From positions 43,337 to 107,336 of the IMG/VR virus record IMGVR_UViG_3300009314_000007: 64,000 nucleotides of DNA. The stretch is one strand, 5' to 3'. A model generated the notes under the pieces. It searched no databases, was not told the origin of the DNA, and saw nothing but the letters and a program-made list of their open reading frames with translations. This document shows positions 17,680 to 25,951 of the stretch, piece after piece (positions within the stretch are counted from its first letter, which is position 1; each line of letters begins with the position of its first letter). A program made the position numbers and the translations under genes. The stretch comes from a virus.

Positions 17680-19668
17680 GTGAGTAAGAAGAAAACGACG
17701 AAGAAGAAAGTAGCCAAGGCAGCCGTGAAGACGCGAGTGCCCGGGGCTCCCAAGGCAAGGAAGCGGACCAGGGACGCGCAGAAGGGCATGACGGCGCCGA
17801 CGCTCGCCCCGCCGGACGACCGCACGCTGATGCGTGCAGGAGGGCGGTTGCCGCATGGTGGCACGGTGCCGGAGGTGCAACTGTTGCGGCCCTCCTGGAA
17901 GGATGGGCACATGATCGTGCGGCCCTTGCCGACGTGGAATCCCATGAAGCCCGGCGAGGAGCTGGACCCGATTCGGAAGAGCGCCGAGCCGAATGGTTTC
18001 CGCGATTGGATTCGGGAAGTCACGGCTGTGTCCTATTGGGGCTCGGACGACGATGCGGTCACCTTCCTGTTGTACGACAAGGAGAACAGCACGCCGGACG
18101 AGTGGAGGGTCAATCCGGCCGTCGTGTTGTTTAGGGCGGTCAACGCGATAGCGAATCCGCAGAAGCCCACTTCGCAGTCGAAGTACATCGCGAAGTGGGC
18201 GAAGCTGATTGTGGGCAGCAAGAGGCTCATCAGCCCGCCCACGTCGTTGCTGTTCATGGGTGGCCTGGTGTTCAAGCGGGGCAACGACGTGTACTTCGGC
18301 AAGGACGCCCTGCGCGTGCCGGTGGGTTTGGCAGACGACGACGCCCCGCCGATCATCCAGCTCAAGGGCTCGCCTCGTTTCAAGGGTTCCTTGGTGTATC
18401 GTGTCAAGGAGGCCCTCAACGCACTCAATCCCGAGTGGGAGGGGGACCTGAGCGACTGGGAGAACTCGATGCTCCATGGCGACGTGGTGGCTCCGGAGCA
18501 CGGGCGATTCCTGACCATTTACAACCCGAAGGCCGAGGGTTTTCTGGCGAAGTCCGACGGGGACGACGACGATGACGACGGCGAATTCGGTGTGGGTGGT
18601 CAGGGTGATGGTTCGCGAGGCAAGAAGGACGACGCCGAGGATATTCAGGGCTACCAGGTTCGTGTGGACAGGCACCTCCACCGCAACGGCAAGCTGCTGA
18701 AGAAGACGGCGACACTGGAGGACTCGTCCAAGGGTCCGTTCTTGACCACGGCGAAGCGGCAGATCGTTTTCCTGGACGATATTCTGTACTTCCCGAGTGT
18801 CGAGGAGCAGTGCTTGCTGATCGCCAGGGCCCTGCGGCATTATCGGGAGCTGGTCGAACTTGGTTGGCAGCGACACCCGGAGTTTCTCACCGACGAGGTG
18901 CGGGCGGTGTTGGCCGACGCTACGCAGGCTGCGGTTGGTGGGGACGTTCCGGAAGACGAGGAGGGCGACGACGAGGCGTTGGACGAAAGCCTGACTCCGG
19001 GTAGCCGCGAGCGCCGACGTTCTGCCGGGGTCCCCGCGGCTGAAGTCGAAGAGGCCGAAGCCGAGGAGGGCGACGACGAGTACGAGACGGTCGAAGAGAT
19101 CGACGCCGAGGGCGAAGACGAGGCCGAAGTCGCCGAGGGTGAGGAGGGCGACGAGCTTGAAGAGGACGAAGAGTACGAGGTGGTGGAAGTCGAGGAGGAG
19201 GTCGAAGTCGCCGAGGGTGAGGAGGGCGACGACGAGGAGGGCGAGGAGGCTGAAGCCGAAGACGAGGAGGTCGAAGCCGAGGCTGAGGAAGGCGACGACG
19301 AGTACGAGTTCGAGGAGGTCGAAGTCGATGAGGAGGACGAGGCTGCGGAGGAGGGAGAGGACGCTTCCGACGAATACGAGGACCCCTCTGATGTAGACGA
19401 CGAGGAGTACGAGGAGGTGTCGGAAGAGGAGCCCGAAGCGGAGGCTGAGGAGCCCGATCCGGACGAAGAGAACTTCCAGGAGCTTGCTGAGCAGGCGGAA
19501 GCGAGATCGGCTGCTCGTAAGGCCCCGGCGGCGAAGAAAAAGGGCGCGCCGAAGAAGAAGAAGGCCGCATCGAAGGCCACATCGGAGGCCGCACCGAAAA
19601 AGAAGGTGGTCAAGAAGAAGGTGGTCAAGAAGGCTCCTCCGAGCCGCAAGAAGAAGAAGAGCAGCTAG
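17680..19668 (+). CDS. Acidic-repeat protein with lysine-rich termini (possible ssDNA-binding role)
   Basis: 662 residues. GTG start at 17680 chosen for the GGAGGT nine bases upstream. Layout: basic N-terminus (SKKKTTKKKVAK), globular core about 60-420 with several aromatic strands, a roughly 180-residue Glu/Asp repeat zone (about 424-605, units such as EVEVAEGEEGDD), then a Lys/Ala tail ending KKKVVKKKVVKK. A core followed by an acidic tail is the layout of phage single-strand DNA-binding proteins, and the place between polymerase and RecA fits, but no OB-fold motif is visible, so the role is inferred. Own promoter upstream and terminator downstream suggest strong expression. Part of the acidic DNA is duplicated in the gene at 38146. 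Confidence 0.6.
   Translation: MSKKKTTKKKVAKAAVKTRVPGAPKARKRTRDAQKGMTAPTLAPPDDRTLMRAGGRLPHGGTVPEVQLLRPSWKDGHMIVRPLPTWNPMKPGEELDPIRKSAEPNGFRDWIREVTAVSYWGSDDDAVTFLLYDKENSTPDEWRVNPAVVLFRAVNAIANPQKPTSQSKYIAKWAKLIVGSKRLISPPTSLLFMGGLVFKRGNDVYFGKDALRVPVGLADDDAPPIIQLKGSPRFKGSLVYRVKEALNALNPEWEGDLSDWENSMLHGDVVAPEHGRFLTIYNPKAEGFLAKSDGDDDDDDGEFGVGGQGDGSRGKKDDAEDIQGYQVRVDRHLHRNGKLLKKTATLEDSSKGPFLTTAKRQIVFLDDILYFPSVEEQCLLIARALRHYRELVELGWQRHPEFLTDEVRAVLADATQAAVGGDVPEDEEGDDEALDESLTPGSRERRRSAGVPAAEVEEAEAEEGDDEYETVEEIDAEGEDEAEVAEGEEGDELEEDEEYEVVEVEEEVEVAEGEEGDDEEGEEAEAEDEEVEAEAEEGDDEYEFEEVEVDEEDEAAEEGEDASDEYEDPSDVDDEEYEEVSEEEPEAEAEEPDPDEENFQELAEQAEARSAARKAPAAKKKGAPKKKKAASKATSEAAPKKKVVKKKVVKKAPPSRKKKKSS
19126..19230 (+). 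repeat. Acidic-tail coding repeat, copy A
   Basis: Two 40-base blocks here, 19141-19180 and 19191-19230, are identical to 38959-38998 and 39003-39042 in another gene 20 kb away. They encode EEGDELEEDEEYE and EEEVEVAEGEEGD. Base identity, not just protein similarity, points to recent duplication or gene conversion. The spacer between blocks is 10 bases here and 4 in the other copy. Confidence 0.85.
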
Positions 19669-19714
19669 AGGAAGCGCAGCTAGAGTTACTATCCCGCTTG
19701 GTTGTCCGCTCCAC

Positions 19715-19740
19715 GCCCGCCCCGGTCACACGGGGCGGGC
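19715..19740 (+). terminator. Rho-independent terminator
   Basis: GCCCGCCCCG (19715-19724), loop GTCACA, CGGGGCGGGC (19731-19740): ten perfect GC pairs followed by TGGGGTCTTTT. Placed between the acidic-repeat protein gene and the recA-like gene, just upstream of the latter's ribosome site. Confidence 0.75.
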
Positions 19741-19764
19741 TGGGGTCTTTTCCAGGAGATGCAC

Positions 19765-21210
19765 ATGGCTAAAGCTAGAGAAGCGCCGAAGGCACGACCT
19801 CGACGCGAACCCGCGGCCGATTCCCCCGGGGAGGCACCACGGCCCCCGGCCGCTGTGAAGAAGAAGGTGGTGAAGAAGAAGGTGGTTCGTAAGGTTGCCA
19901 AGAAAAAGAAGAGAAAGACCAAGGCCCAGGTGTTCAAGGAGGCCTGGCAGCCCGAGCGGGTTGAGCAAAGCGCTGGCGCCTACGTCGATGCGATCATGGA
20001 TCGGCTACAGAAGGAGAAGGGCGACCCGGACATCGTGATGGTCGGTAGCGACGACACCGTGGACGTGGGCATTCCATTTCCCTCGTTCTGTCTGGAGTAT
20101 CTGTTTGGCATATCCGTGTATCCTTTGGGGCGCATAGTGATGGTGGTAGGTCCCGAGGCGTCCTTGAAGAGCGGGTTCGTGTTCGAGATCACGAGGTGGT
20201 TCAAGGAAAGTTCTGGGCACGCCTTTACACTGGAACACGAGTCCAAGTTCTCGAAGACGCACGCGCAGTCCATTATTGGGCACGAGTACAAGCGAGCTAC
20301 CGGTCTCGTGTGGTGCGACTCCATTGATGACTGGCAAGACAACATGCAGGCGATCTTTTCCGACATCAAGCTCAAGATGATCGGGACCAAGACCAATAGG
20401 GGTTCAGGTATGGTCTTCCCGGTTCACATGACCGTGGACTCGATCATGGGCAAGTCCCTGAGGGAGTCGCAGGATCGAATTGAGAAGAAAGGGCACGCTG
20501 GGCGGGATCACCCTGTTGAGGCTCAGAGCATCACCAAGTTCATGCGAAAGATCCCGCAAGATATTCGTCGGTGGCCTTTCGCGATCACCATGGTGAATCA
20601 TCTCAAGGCGAAAAAGACTGAGCAGGGTTTTCTGATTCGCGACAAGGCAGGTGGTAAGGGTCTGGATTTCCAGGAGACCTTCGAGATCGAGATGGCAAGG
20701 GTCACGCGGTCGAAGCTGAAGGACTACGAGGTGCTCCGTTTGCGGATGAGGTGTGCCAAGAGTAGCCTGGGTATCGACCAGCGGAGCATTCTTGCGGACG
20801 TGCTATTCTGGGACGAGCCGGAGGACGCGGAGAATCCGGAGGGATCTTGGCACCAGAAAACAGTGTTCAATTGGCATGGGGCCACTATTGACTTGTTGCT
20901 GGGGATGGAGGGCCCGGAGCGCAAGCGGTGGTCGGGAGACAGAGAAGTGGATGATCCAGGTGTGCTTGATTTGCACAGGCACGATCTAGGCAACAAGGGC
21001 AAGGGTGTCTGGTCCAGGACACTGGGGATTCCCGAGACAGACCCGGTTCCGTTCGCAGAAGCGGGGGCGATCCTGTCCGACAATGTTGAGGTGATGACGG
21101 CTCTTCGGCATCGCTTTGGCATCAAGATCTTCCGCGAGTTTGAGCCGGGCACGGACTATCGTGAAACGCGGGGTACCACCAAGAAGAAAATCCGGGAGAA
21201 GCTGCGATGA
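19765..21210 (+). CDS. RecA/UvsX-like recombinase with variant P-loop and basic N-terminal tail
   Basis: 481 residues. ATG at 19765 is six bases after AGGAG; another in-frame ATG at 19759 abuts the site. Residues 1-60 are a disordered Arg/Lys/Pro leader containing VKKKVVKKKVVRKVAKKKKRK. The RecA core follows: RIVMVVGPEASLKSGF (about 127-142) is the Walker A position, but reads GPEASLKS where RecA has GPESSGKT, so the glycine before lysine is leucine. FTLEHE supplies the catalytic Glu position, and FAITMVNHLK matches the Walker B/L2 region of RecA (FINQIRMK). Promotes strand exchange with the SbcCD-like and UvsW-like proteins. Whether ATP is bound normally is uncertain. Confidence 0.8.
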   Translation: MAKAREAPKARPRREPAADSPGEAPRPPAAVKKKVVKKKVVRKVAKKKKRKTKAQVFKEAWQPERVEQSAGAYVDAIMDRLQKEKGDPDIVMVGSDDTVDVGIPFPSFCLEYLFGISVYPLGRIVMVVGPEASLKSGFVFEITRWFKESSGHAFTLEHESKFSKTHAQSIIGHEYKRATGLVWCDSIDDWQDNMQAIFSDIKLKMIGTKTNRGSGMVFPVHMTVDSIMGKSLRESQDRIEKKGHAGRDHPVEAQSITKFMRKIPQDIRRWPFAITMVNHLKAKKTEQGFLIRDKAGGKGLDFQETFEIEMARVTRSKLKDYEVLRLRMRCAKSSLGIDQRSILADVLFWDEPEDAENPEGSWHQKTVFNWHGATIDLLLGMEGPERKRWSGDREVDDPGVLDLHRHDLGNKGKGVWSRTLGIPETDPVPFAEAGAILSDNVEVMTALRHRFGIKIFREFEPGTDYRETRGTTKKKIREKLR

Positions 21211-21812
21211 CCACTCAACCTCCGTTTAGTGAGGATGACGTGCTGGGCTCCGTGGATTACACCGCGAAGGATGCCCAGAAGTACGAGGACACGGTAGTCG
21301 CACACCTGTGCAGCCGTTATGGGCTGGGGCCGGGTGTGCGGCAGAGATTGCGGCAGCGGGGCGACGGTGTCCTCAGGCTGCGGATGTTCCATGACGAGTT
21401 CCCCACGTTCCCGATGATCCTGGCCGCACATCGCTGGCGAAAGGTTCATCTGGGATGTCGAGTGGTAGACCTGTTTAGCAATTTCCCGACTCGTAAGTTC
21501 GTGGAGGAGTGGCGGCGGGCGTGCCTGGCGCATGGGGGCGGGATTGACGGCCACTTCGGATTAGTGTTTCATTGGCCTTATCTGCGGGGACAATTGTTAC
21601 CCAGTGAGGACGGGGGGAGGGCCAAGCGGGAGCCCGGTGGCGGTGTTGGGCTGGTTCTTCGCAAAGGGGCTCCCAACCGGCACGTTCCCGGGGTTCGTGT
21701 GGTTTGTATTTCGCCTGGTAACAGCAGCGAGCAGTTCGTGCTGGAGCCACTCTCCGTGCTGCTCAATGAAATCGACTTCGATTGTGGTGGGATGTGGTGC
21801 CCGAATGTCTGA
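21207..21812 (+). CDS. Hypothetical protein
   Basis: 201 residues, ATGA overlap with the recA-like stop, so translationally coupled to it. Starts MTTQPPFSEDDVLGSVDYTAKDAQKYEDTVVAHL. No known motif. Both ends overlap neighbouring genes, consistent with a tightly packed operon. Confidence 0.7.
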   Translation: MTTQPPFSEDDVLGSVDYTAKDAQKYEDTVVAHLCSRYGLGPGVRQRLRQRGDGVLRLRMFHDEFPTFPMILAAHRWRKVHLGCRVVDLFSNFPTRKFVEEWRRACLAHGGGIDGHFGLVFHWPYLRGQLLPSEDGGRAKREPGGGVGLVLRKGAPNRHVPGVRVVCISPGNSSEQFVLEPLSVLLNEIDFDCGGMWCPNV

Positions 21813-22254
21813 GAAGCGTAAATGGTTCAATTCTTCCCCTCCGAGTCACATGGAGGAGGTTGTCCTGCACAGCGCCGCGGGCGTCTCCGCTACTGGTTGT
21901 CGGGAGTTCCTGGTTCTCTGCGAGCACTTGTTCGAGCGGAAACGGATTTCCGACAAGACCCACCGGTTACTCACGTCGTTGGGGCGACAGCAGCCAGCTC
22001 GGAGGCTTGCTCGTAATCTCTCGACGGTGTTGCAGAGACTGGCGGACGGTGCTACAGGTTCCGTGATTCCAGAGGGGATCACAGATCGGGAACTCAAAGC
22101 ACTGGTGGAGCTTCAGCGGGTGAATGTGAGTTGGGAGATGCGGGCTGTCGCGCAGGGCCTGCTCAACTTGCACGAGCGGCAGCAGCTTTTGCAAAGTGCG
22201 TCCGTCATGTTTCGAGAGGAACGTGCAAGACCATGGGATCTGGAAGATGAGTGA
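21805..22254 (+). CDS. Hypothetical helical protein
   Basis: 149 residues from ATG 21805, overlapping the previous stop by 8 bases. Begins MSEKRKWFNSSPPSH. Predominantly helical, Leu/Arg-rich (RLARNLSTVLQRLADG, LVELQRVNVSWEMRAVAQGLLNLHERQQLL). Not recognised. Confidence 0.65.
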   Translation: MSEKRKWFNSSPPSHMEEVVLHSAAGVSATGCREFLVLCEHLFERKRISDKTHRLLTSLGRQQPARRLARNLSTVLQRLADGATGSVIPEGITDRELKALVELQRVNVSWEMRAVAQGLLNLHERQQLLQSASVMFREERARPWDLEDE

Positions 22255-23437
22255 AGCCGACGCTATCATCGCCGTGCCGCCGAAGTGCTATCGTTTTTCC
22301 GAGCGAGAGGAGGGAAGGGACGCGGCCGAGTTGGAGCGTATCTTGCGAGCGCAGGACGCCACGGAGCCTGTGGAGATCAACAAGCCCAAGGATGCGATGC
22401 TAGACAGCACTGGGCGGGTGCAGCGGCGGTTTCGGTTCACCACGACGGGTCTTAGCCAGTTGTGCTCGGCGCTCGCGCCGGGGCTGGCTCAGCTTGCGAG
22501 TAACGTGGCGGGACTTCGCAGGAAGGACACCGAGACCGACGAGTGGAAGGTGTACGATCCAGCCCTGGCGATTCATCAGATTAACGATCTGATTCGGTTG
22601 CGATTCAAAGAGCGGCTAGAGGGTCATGGGCTCATAATGGATCGCAGAAGTCTCAGCGTCGAGGGGGTCGTGGGGCCTCGCTATAAGTTCCTGTCCAACC
22701 TGGAGCTGTTTGAGCAGGCCAGGGAATTCGCACGGGAGCAGGAATCCATGCCGCGGTTCTTCGAGGCGACCCTGGAGGGTCGCCGGGTGGTGATTCGGTA
22801 TCGAGACGCCGAGAGGCTGTTCTCGCTACCCGCGGCTCAGCAGAAACGCGAGCCGTTTTATCGGGGGTGGCATTTCTCCAATTCCGAGATTGGCGATTGC
22901 TCGATACGGACGGGGATGCTGATTGTCCGGCAGTGGCGGCGAACCTCGTCGCTGCTGGACATCGGCCGGTTGGTGCATTTGAAGGGCGGGGAGTTTGGTC
23001 CAAAGATTGGGGAGTTATTCCAGAAACTTCGGGTACAGGCCAACGCCGAGGCGCAGGAGAACGATTACGAGAGCCTGGCGGCGGATATGCAGGCAGAATC
23101 TCTGCAACTAGGCGGAGATCCTGTGGCACACGTGCGGCGAGCGCAGAGCCTGGTTGGGCGGCTGTCTCGGGGACGACTGTCGAAGATCGCAGCGAAGCGG
23201 GCGGTCAATCACGCTCTCGCAAACGGGAGTTATCGGGGCGACCGGGTTGAAGGGGGCCGCGTTCCGACGTACGATGCCCCTGATGAGGATCTCTTGGGTG
23301 TTTTTCGTCAGCGCAATGTGTACGATCTGTACAACGCGCTGACGACGATTGCTCGGGAGTCGCCTCCCGAGCAGCAAGAGGTGGCAGAAGAGCAAGCGTA
23401 TCGTATACTTGTCCAACGTTTTCGATTACACAATTAG
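22247..23437 (+). CDS. DUF932-like phage/plasmid protein (tentative)
   Basis: 396 residues from ATG 22247, overlapping the previous gene by 8 bases. The central region HFSNSEIGDCSIRTGMLIVRQW with flanking PRYKFLSNLELFEQ resembles the NSE-G...R pattern of DUF932 proteins found in phages and plasmids, whose function is unknown. Upstream of the ParB-like gene. Confidence 0.5.
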   Translation: MSEADAIIAVPPKCYRFSEREEGRDAAELERILRAQDATEPVEINKPKDAMLDSTGRVQRRFRFTTTGLSQLCSALAPGLAQLASNVAGLRRKDTETDEWKVYDPALAIHQINDLIRLRFKERLEGHGLIMDRRSLSVEGVVGPRYKFLSNLELFEQAREFAREQESMPRFFEATLEGRRVVIRYRDAERLFSLPAAQQKREPFYRGWHFSNSEIGDCSIRTGMLIVRQWRRTSSLLDIGRLVHLKGGEFGPKIGELFQKLRVQANAEAQENDYESLAADMQAESLQLGGDPVAHVRRAQSLVGRLSRGRLSKIAAKRAVNHALANGSYRGDRVEGGRVPTYDAPDEDLLGVFRQRNVYDLYNALTTIARESPPEQQEVAEEQAYRILVQRFRLHN

Positions 23438-23453
23438 GAAGGAAGAAACCCCA

Positions 23454-24428
23454 ATGGCGAAGTCAACAATCGCTTTGACCACGGAACAGAAGAAGCTGTT
23501 CCAGATGATGCCGAAGCCACTTCAGGCTATGGCTGCGAAGATGAAGAGGGCTACTGACGAGATTGTCAGCCACGAGGTGCTCGGCAAGTACGGGCTCGGC
23601 GAAGAGGTCCGGCGCGTGACCAACAACGAGCGCAAATACGGCGAGGCCGCGGTGCCCACACTGGCCGCGTTTTTGGGCGAGCACCCCAACGTGCTTTGGG
23701 ATTGCCAGCGGTTCTGCAACGCTTACACTCGCACGGAAGTCGAGCGGATGATCAGGCGAGTGGGCGCAGGCGGCCAGCGGATCACTTTTGGGCACCTGAG
23801 AGTGCTTTCCGGGTTGGAGGGCACCGACGCCCTGAAAAAGCGGGTCAGGCTGGAAAAGGCCATTTTGGAGGAGGGGCTTTCGGTTCGCGCGTTGGAGAAG
23901 GCCGTCCAGGCGATACTCGGCTCGCGCACCACGAGTGCTACTCCAGGGCGCAACGTTCGCGTGGCCAAGGATGTGTTGTCGGGTCTTGCCGACATGACCA
24001 CCAACACCAAGAAGCTCGTCAACCGAGTGCCGTCCTGGGAGAAGGGCGTGTTCGTCCGCGTGGCTGCGGGCGACGGCGTGACTAAGAAGACGGTTACGCA
24101 GCTCGAAGCGTCGAAGAAGGTCATGGACGATTCCATCGCGAAGCTCGAAGGTGTGTCCTCGCAACTAGACAAGGCGATCTCCCAGGCAAAGAAGGAGCTT
24201 GCGAAGCCTAATCGACCCGCACCGGCCAAGAAGAAGACGGCTCCGAAGAAGAAGGTCGTGAAGAAGAAGGTCGTGAAGAAGGCGAAGAAGAAGACGACCA
24301 AGAAGAAGAAGGACCCGAAGAAGGCGGCCAAAAAGAAAGTCGTGAAGGCGAAGAAGAAGGTCAAGAAGAAGCGCACGAGCGCTACCGACCGGATTCAGGC
24401 CGCGAGGCGGAAGCGACGACCGGCGTGA
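23454..24428 (+). CDS. ParB/DUF1016-like DNA-binding protein with histone-like lysine tail
   Basis: 324 residues behind GGAAGGAAG. Residues about 45-95 (KYGLGEEVRRVTNNERKYG...WDCQRFCNAYTR) resemble the N-terminal part of DUF1016 proteins; about 98-145 (ITFGHLRVLSGLEG, LEKAILEEGLSVRALEKAV) match the helix-turn-helix and following helix of ParB/KorB proteins (GHARAL..., EGLSVRxxE). A coiled segment (about 200-238) leads to an 85-residue Lys/Ala tail with KKKVVKKKVVKKAKKKTTKKKK, like histone H1. Probably a sequence-specific DNA binder that also coats DNA. No CTPase motif is seen. A natural candidate to bind the dispersed palindromes, which is inference. Confidence 0.6.
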   Translation: MAKSTIALTTEQKKLFQMMPKPLQAMAAKMKRATDEIVSHEVLGKYGLGEEVRRVTNNERKYGEAAVPTLAAFLGEHPNVLWDCQRFCNAYTRTEVERMIRRVGAGGQRITFGHLRVLSGLEGTDALKKRVRLEKAILEEGLSVRALEKAVQAILGSRTTSATPGRNVRVAKDVLSGLADMTTNTKKLVNRVPSWEKGVFVRVAAGDGVTKKTVTQLEASKKVMDDSIAKLEGVSSQLDKAISQAKKELAKPNRPAPAKKKTAPKKKVVKKKVVKKAKKKTTKKKKDPKKAAKKKVVKAKKKVKKKRTSATDRIQAARRKRRPA

Positions 24429-24441
24429 CGTGTTGCGTTGG

Positions 24442-24523
24442 CCCCACCACGTGAGATCGCCCTGATCGAAGTTGAGTGCTCTATTTGAGACTGCTTCGAT
24501 CCCGACCTGGCACTCCAGTGGGG
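24442..24523 (+). ncRNA. Structured RNA element in 209-base intergenic gap
   Basis: The gap 24429-24637 contains nested pairings: CCCCAC (24442-24447) with GTGGGG (24518-24523) outside, and GATCGAAG (24464-24471) with CTTCGATC (24494-24501) inside. The inner stem continues as AGT/ACT and CTC/GAG around a TATTT loop. It resembles a tRNA-sized folded element but lacks a valid T-arm. May be a leader or small RNA upstream of the glycosyltransferase gene. No convincing promoter or T-tract. Confidence 0.35.
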
Positions 24524-24637
24524 ACCCCTTTAGGCAGAAAGGCTCGCAGGGTTTGCGGCGGGTCTGGGTGTGGACGGAAAATGCCGAATCTACCAGGGAC
24601 GCTGGCCCGGCTAGGTGTATTAAGCCCGATCTTACCA

Positions 24638-25462
24638 ATGGCGAAATCCACACAACGCATCACGATTTCCGCTCTCTTCTACGGGGATTACCCGCAGCTT
24701 GCCGAACGCTGTCTTGGCACGCTTGCGGGTTCTCTCCTGGAGGGGGAGGACTACCTTCAGGACATTCGGCTGATTCTGAACGACTGTTGTCCCGAGACGT
24801 ACTGCTTCGCGACAGACTGGGCCACACGAGTGCAGGATCTGCATGGGGTGCCAGTTATTCGCTACGTTACGGAGGAAAACCAGTGTAAGTATCCGCTCAT
24901 GCGGAGAATCTGGTGGGACGATCCCCAGAAGCCCGCTTCCTTGCTGATGTGGTTCGACGACGATAGTTTCCTGGATCATCCCAAGCCGGGGTGGTACGCG
25001 GACATTGTCGATCAGATACAGGGTTGCGACATGCTGGGGCAGATCTGGCATCAGCCCATGCTGGGGAATCAATGGGCTTTCATTGTCCAGCAGCCGTGGT
25101 ACAATGCCCGGGCAGGTCAGCCGCCCAGGTACAAGGGCCGTCGTTGCTTTCGTTTTTGCCAGGGCTCATGGTGGGTGGCTCGTCGCGATGTTCTCCACCG
25201 GTACGATTGGCCCACCAAGGCCCTGAAGCACAATGGTGGGGATTCGCTATTTGGCGAGCTGTGTAGACAGCAGGGATTGCGACTGCGGCACTACGACCGG
25301 GGTGTGCGTCTCAACGCGGACGAGAAGGGGAGGCACTCCAAGTCACTGCGGCGAGGTCGCAGTGAACCTAATTTGGGGCGGCACTACAAACCGCAGGTGG
25401 CTCTGGATTTGAGTCACCATAACTTTAACTTGGCTAGGATGGCCGTTCCGGAAGGCTACTAG
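24638..25462 (+). CDS. Glycosyltransferase, GT-A fold
   Basis: 274 residues from ATG 24638 (MAKSTQRITISALFYGDYPQL). An ATG at 24578 is also in frame and has a slightly better GGA upstream, so the start is uncertain. LMWFDDDSFLDH at about 103-114 gives the acidic DxD metal site of GT-A enzymes; the N-terminal ALFYGDYPQLAERCLGTL resembles GT2-type donors' first strand-helix. A late WVARRDVLHRYDWP...GGDSLFGELC fits the acceptor-side motif. Probably transfers a sugar to phage DNA, virion or host surface. Confidence 0.75.
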   Translation: MAKSTQRITISALFYGDYPQLAERCLGTLAGSLLEGEDYLQDIRLILNDCCPETYCFATDWATRVQDLHGVPVIRYVTEENQCKYPLMRRIWWDDPQKPASLLMWFDDDSFLDHPKPGWYADIVDQIQGCDMLGQIWHQPMLGNQWAFIVQQPWYNARAGQPPRYKGRRCFRFCQGSWWVARRDVLHRYDWPTKALKHNGGDSLFGELCRQQGLRLRHYDRGVRLNADEKGRHSKSLRRGRSEPNLGRHYKPQVALDLSHHNFNLARMAVPEGY

Positions 25463-25464
25463 CC

Positions 25465-25950
25465 ATGCTCCGACCAGGTTTTCGTATTCAGGTAGAACGA
25501 TTCGATATTTCTGCGCAGTTCCGGCAGGTTGGCAGAGCGCCAGTAGCTGGGTCCGAGGAGCAGATTGGAGTCGTTGTCAAAAAAGATCTGGGCAATCCCA
25601 GTGGCCAGCGCGTGCGAGTTCGTCACGCGGCCCACACCACGGGCGATCACTGGCTGGTGTTGCAGGAGAAGCTGCCACCGGAGAATCCGGCCGACATGCG
25701 GTGGAGTCTAAGCAAGACCGACCCGCAGGTTTTTGTGCCGATGTTCGCCTATCTACTCCCGGACCCAGATCCACTGGTACTCGTTCACTTTGGAGCCCAG
25801 ACGGGGGCTCTCGCCGTGGCTTTGCTTCCAGGGAGTCAGCGGATCAAAAAGATGTTTCTTGCCATTGGTAATGTTTTGCAGCGTCCGGATGGCCAGCCCG
25901 GGTATCAGACCTGGGTTGGCTTTGCCGCGGTCGCCGAGAAAGGAGCCTAA
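25465..25950 (+). CDS. Hypothetical protein
   Basis: 161 residues starting 3 bases after the glycosyltransferase stop, with GGAAGG upstream. Sequence MLRPGFRIQVERFDISAQFRQ onward gives a beta-rich pattern (VPMFAYLLPDPDPLVLVHFGAQTGALAVALL). The opposite strand also shows two protein-like stretches here, but the forward frame fits spacing to both neighbours. Not recognised. Confidence 0.55.
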   Translation: MLRPGFRIQVERFDISAQFRQVGRAPVAGSEEQIGVVVKKDLGNPSGQRVRVRHAAHTTGDHWLVLQEKLPPENPADMRWSLSKTDPQVFVPMFAYLLPDPDPLVLVHFGAQTGALAVALLPGSQRIKKMFLAIGNVLQRPDGQPGYQTWVGFAAVAEKGA

Positions 25951-25951
25951 G

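Noticed and set aside
18840-19649. Serine-rich 269-codon frame opposite the acidic repeats
   Set aside because: Glu/Asp codons read backwards give Ser/Pro; an artefact of the low-complexity repeat.
24491-24517. TTCGATC resembling a tRNA T-loop
   Set aside because: The flanking five bases do not pair, and no 7-bp acceptor or anticodon arm can be built around it.
25459-25950. Two protein-like frames on the minus strand (one ending NLPELRRNIESFYLNTKTW, one containing NGKKHLFDPLTPWKQ)
   Set aside because: They are in separate short frames with no ribosome site; every other gene is on the plus strand, and the forward frame fills the gap exactly between its neighbours.
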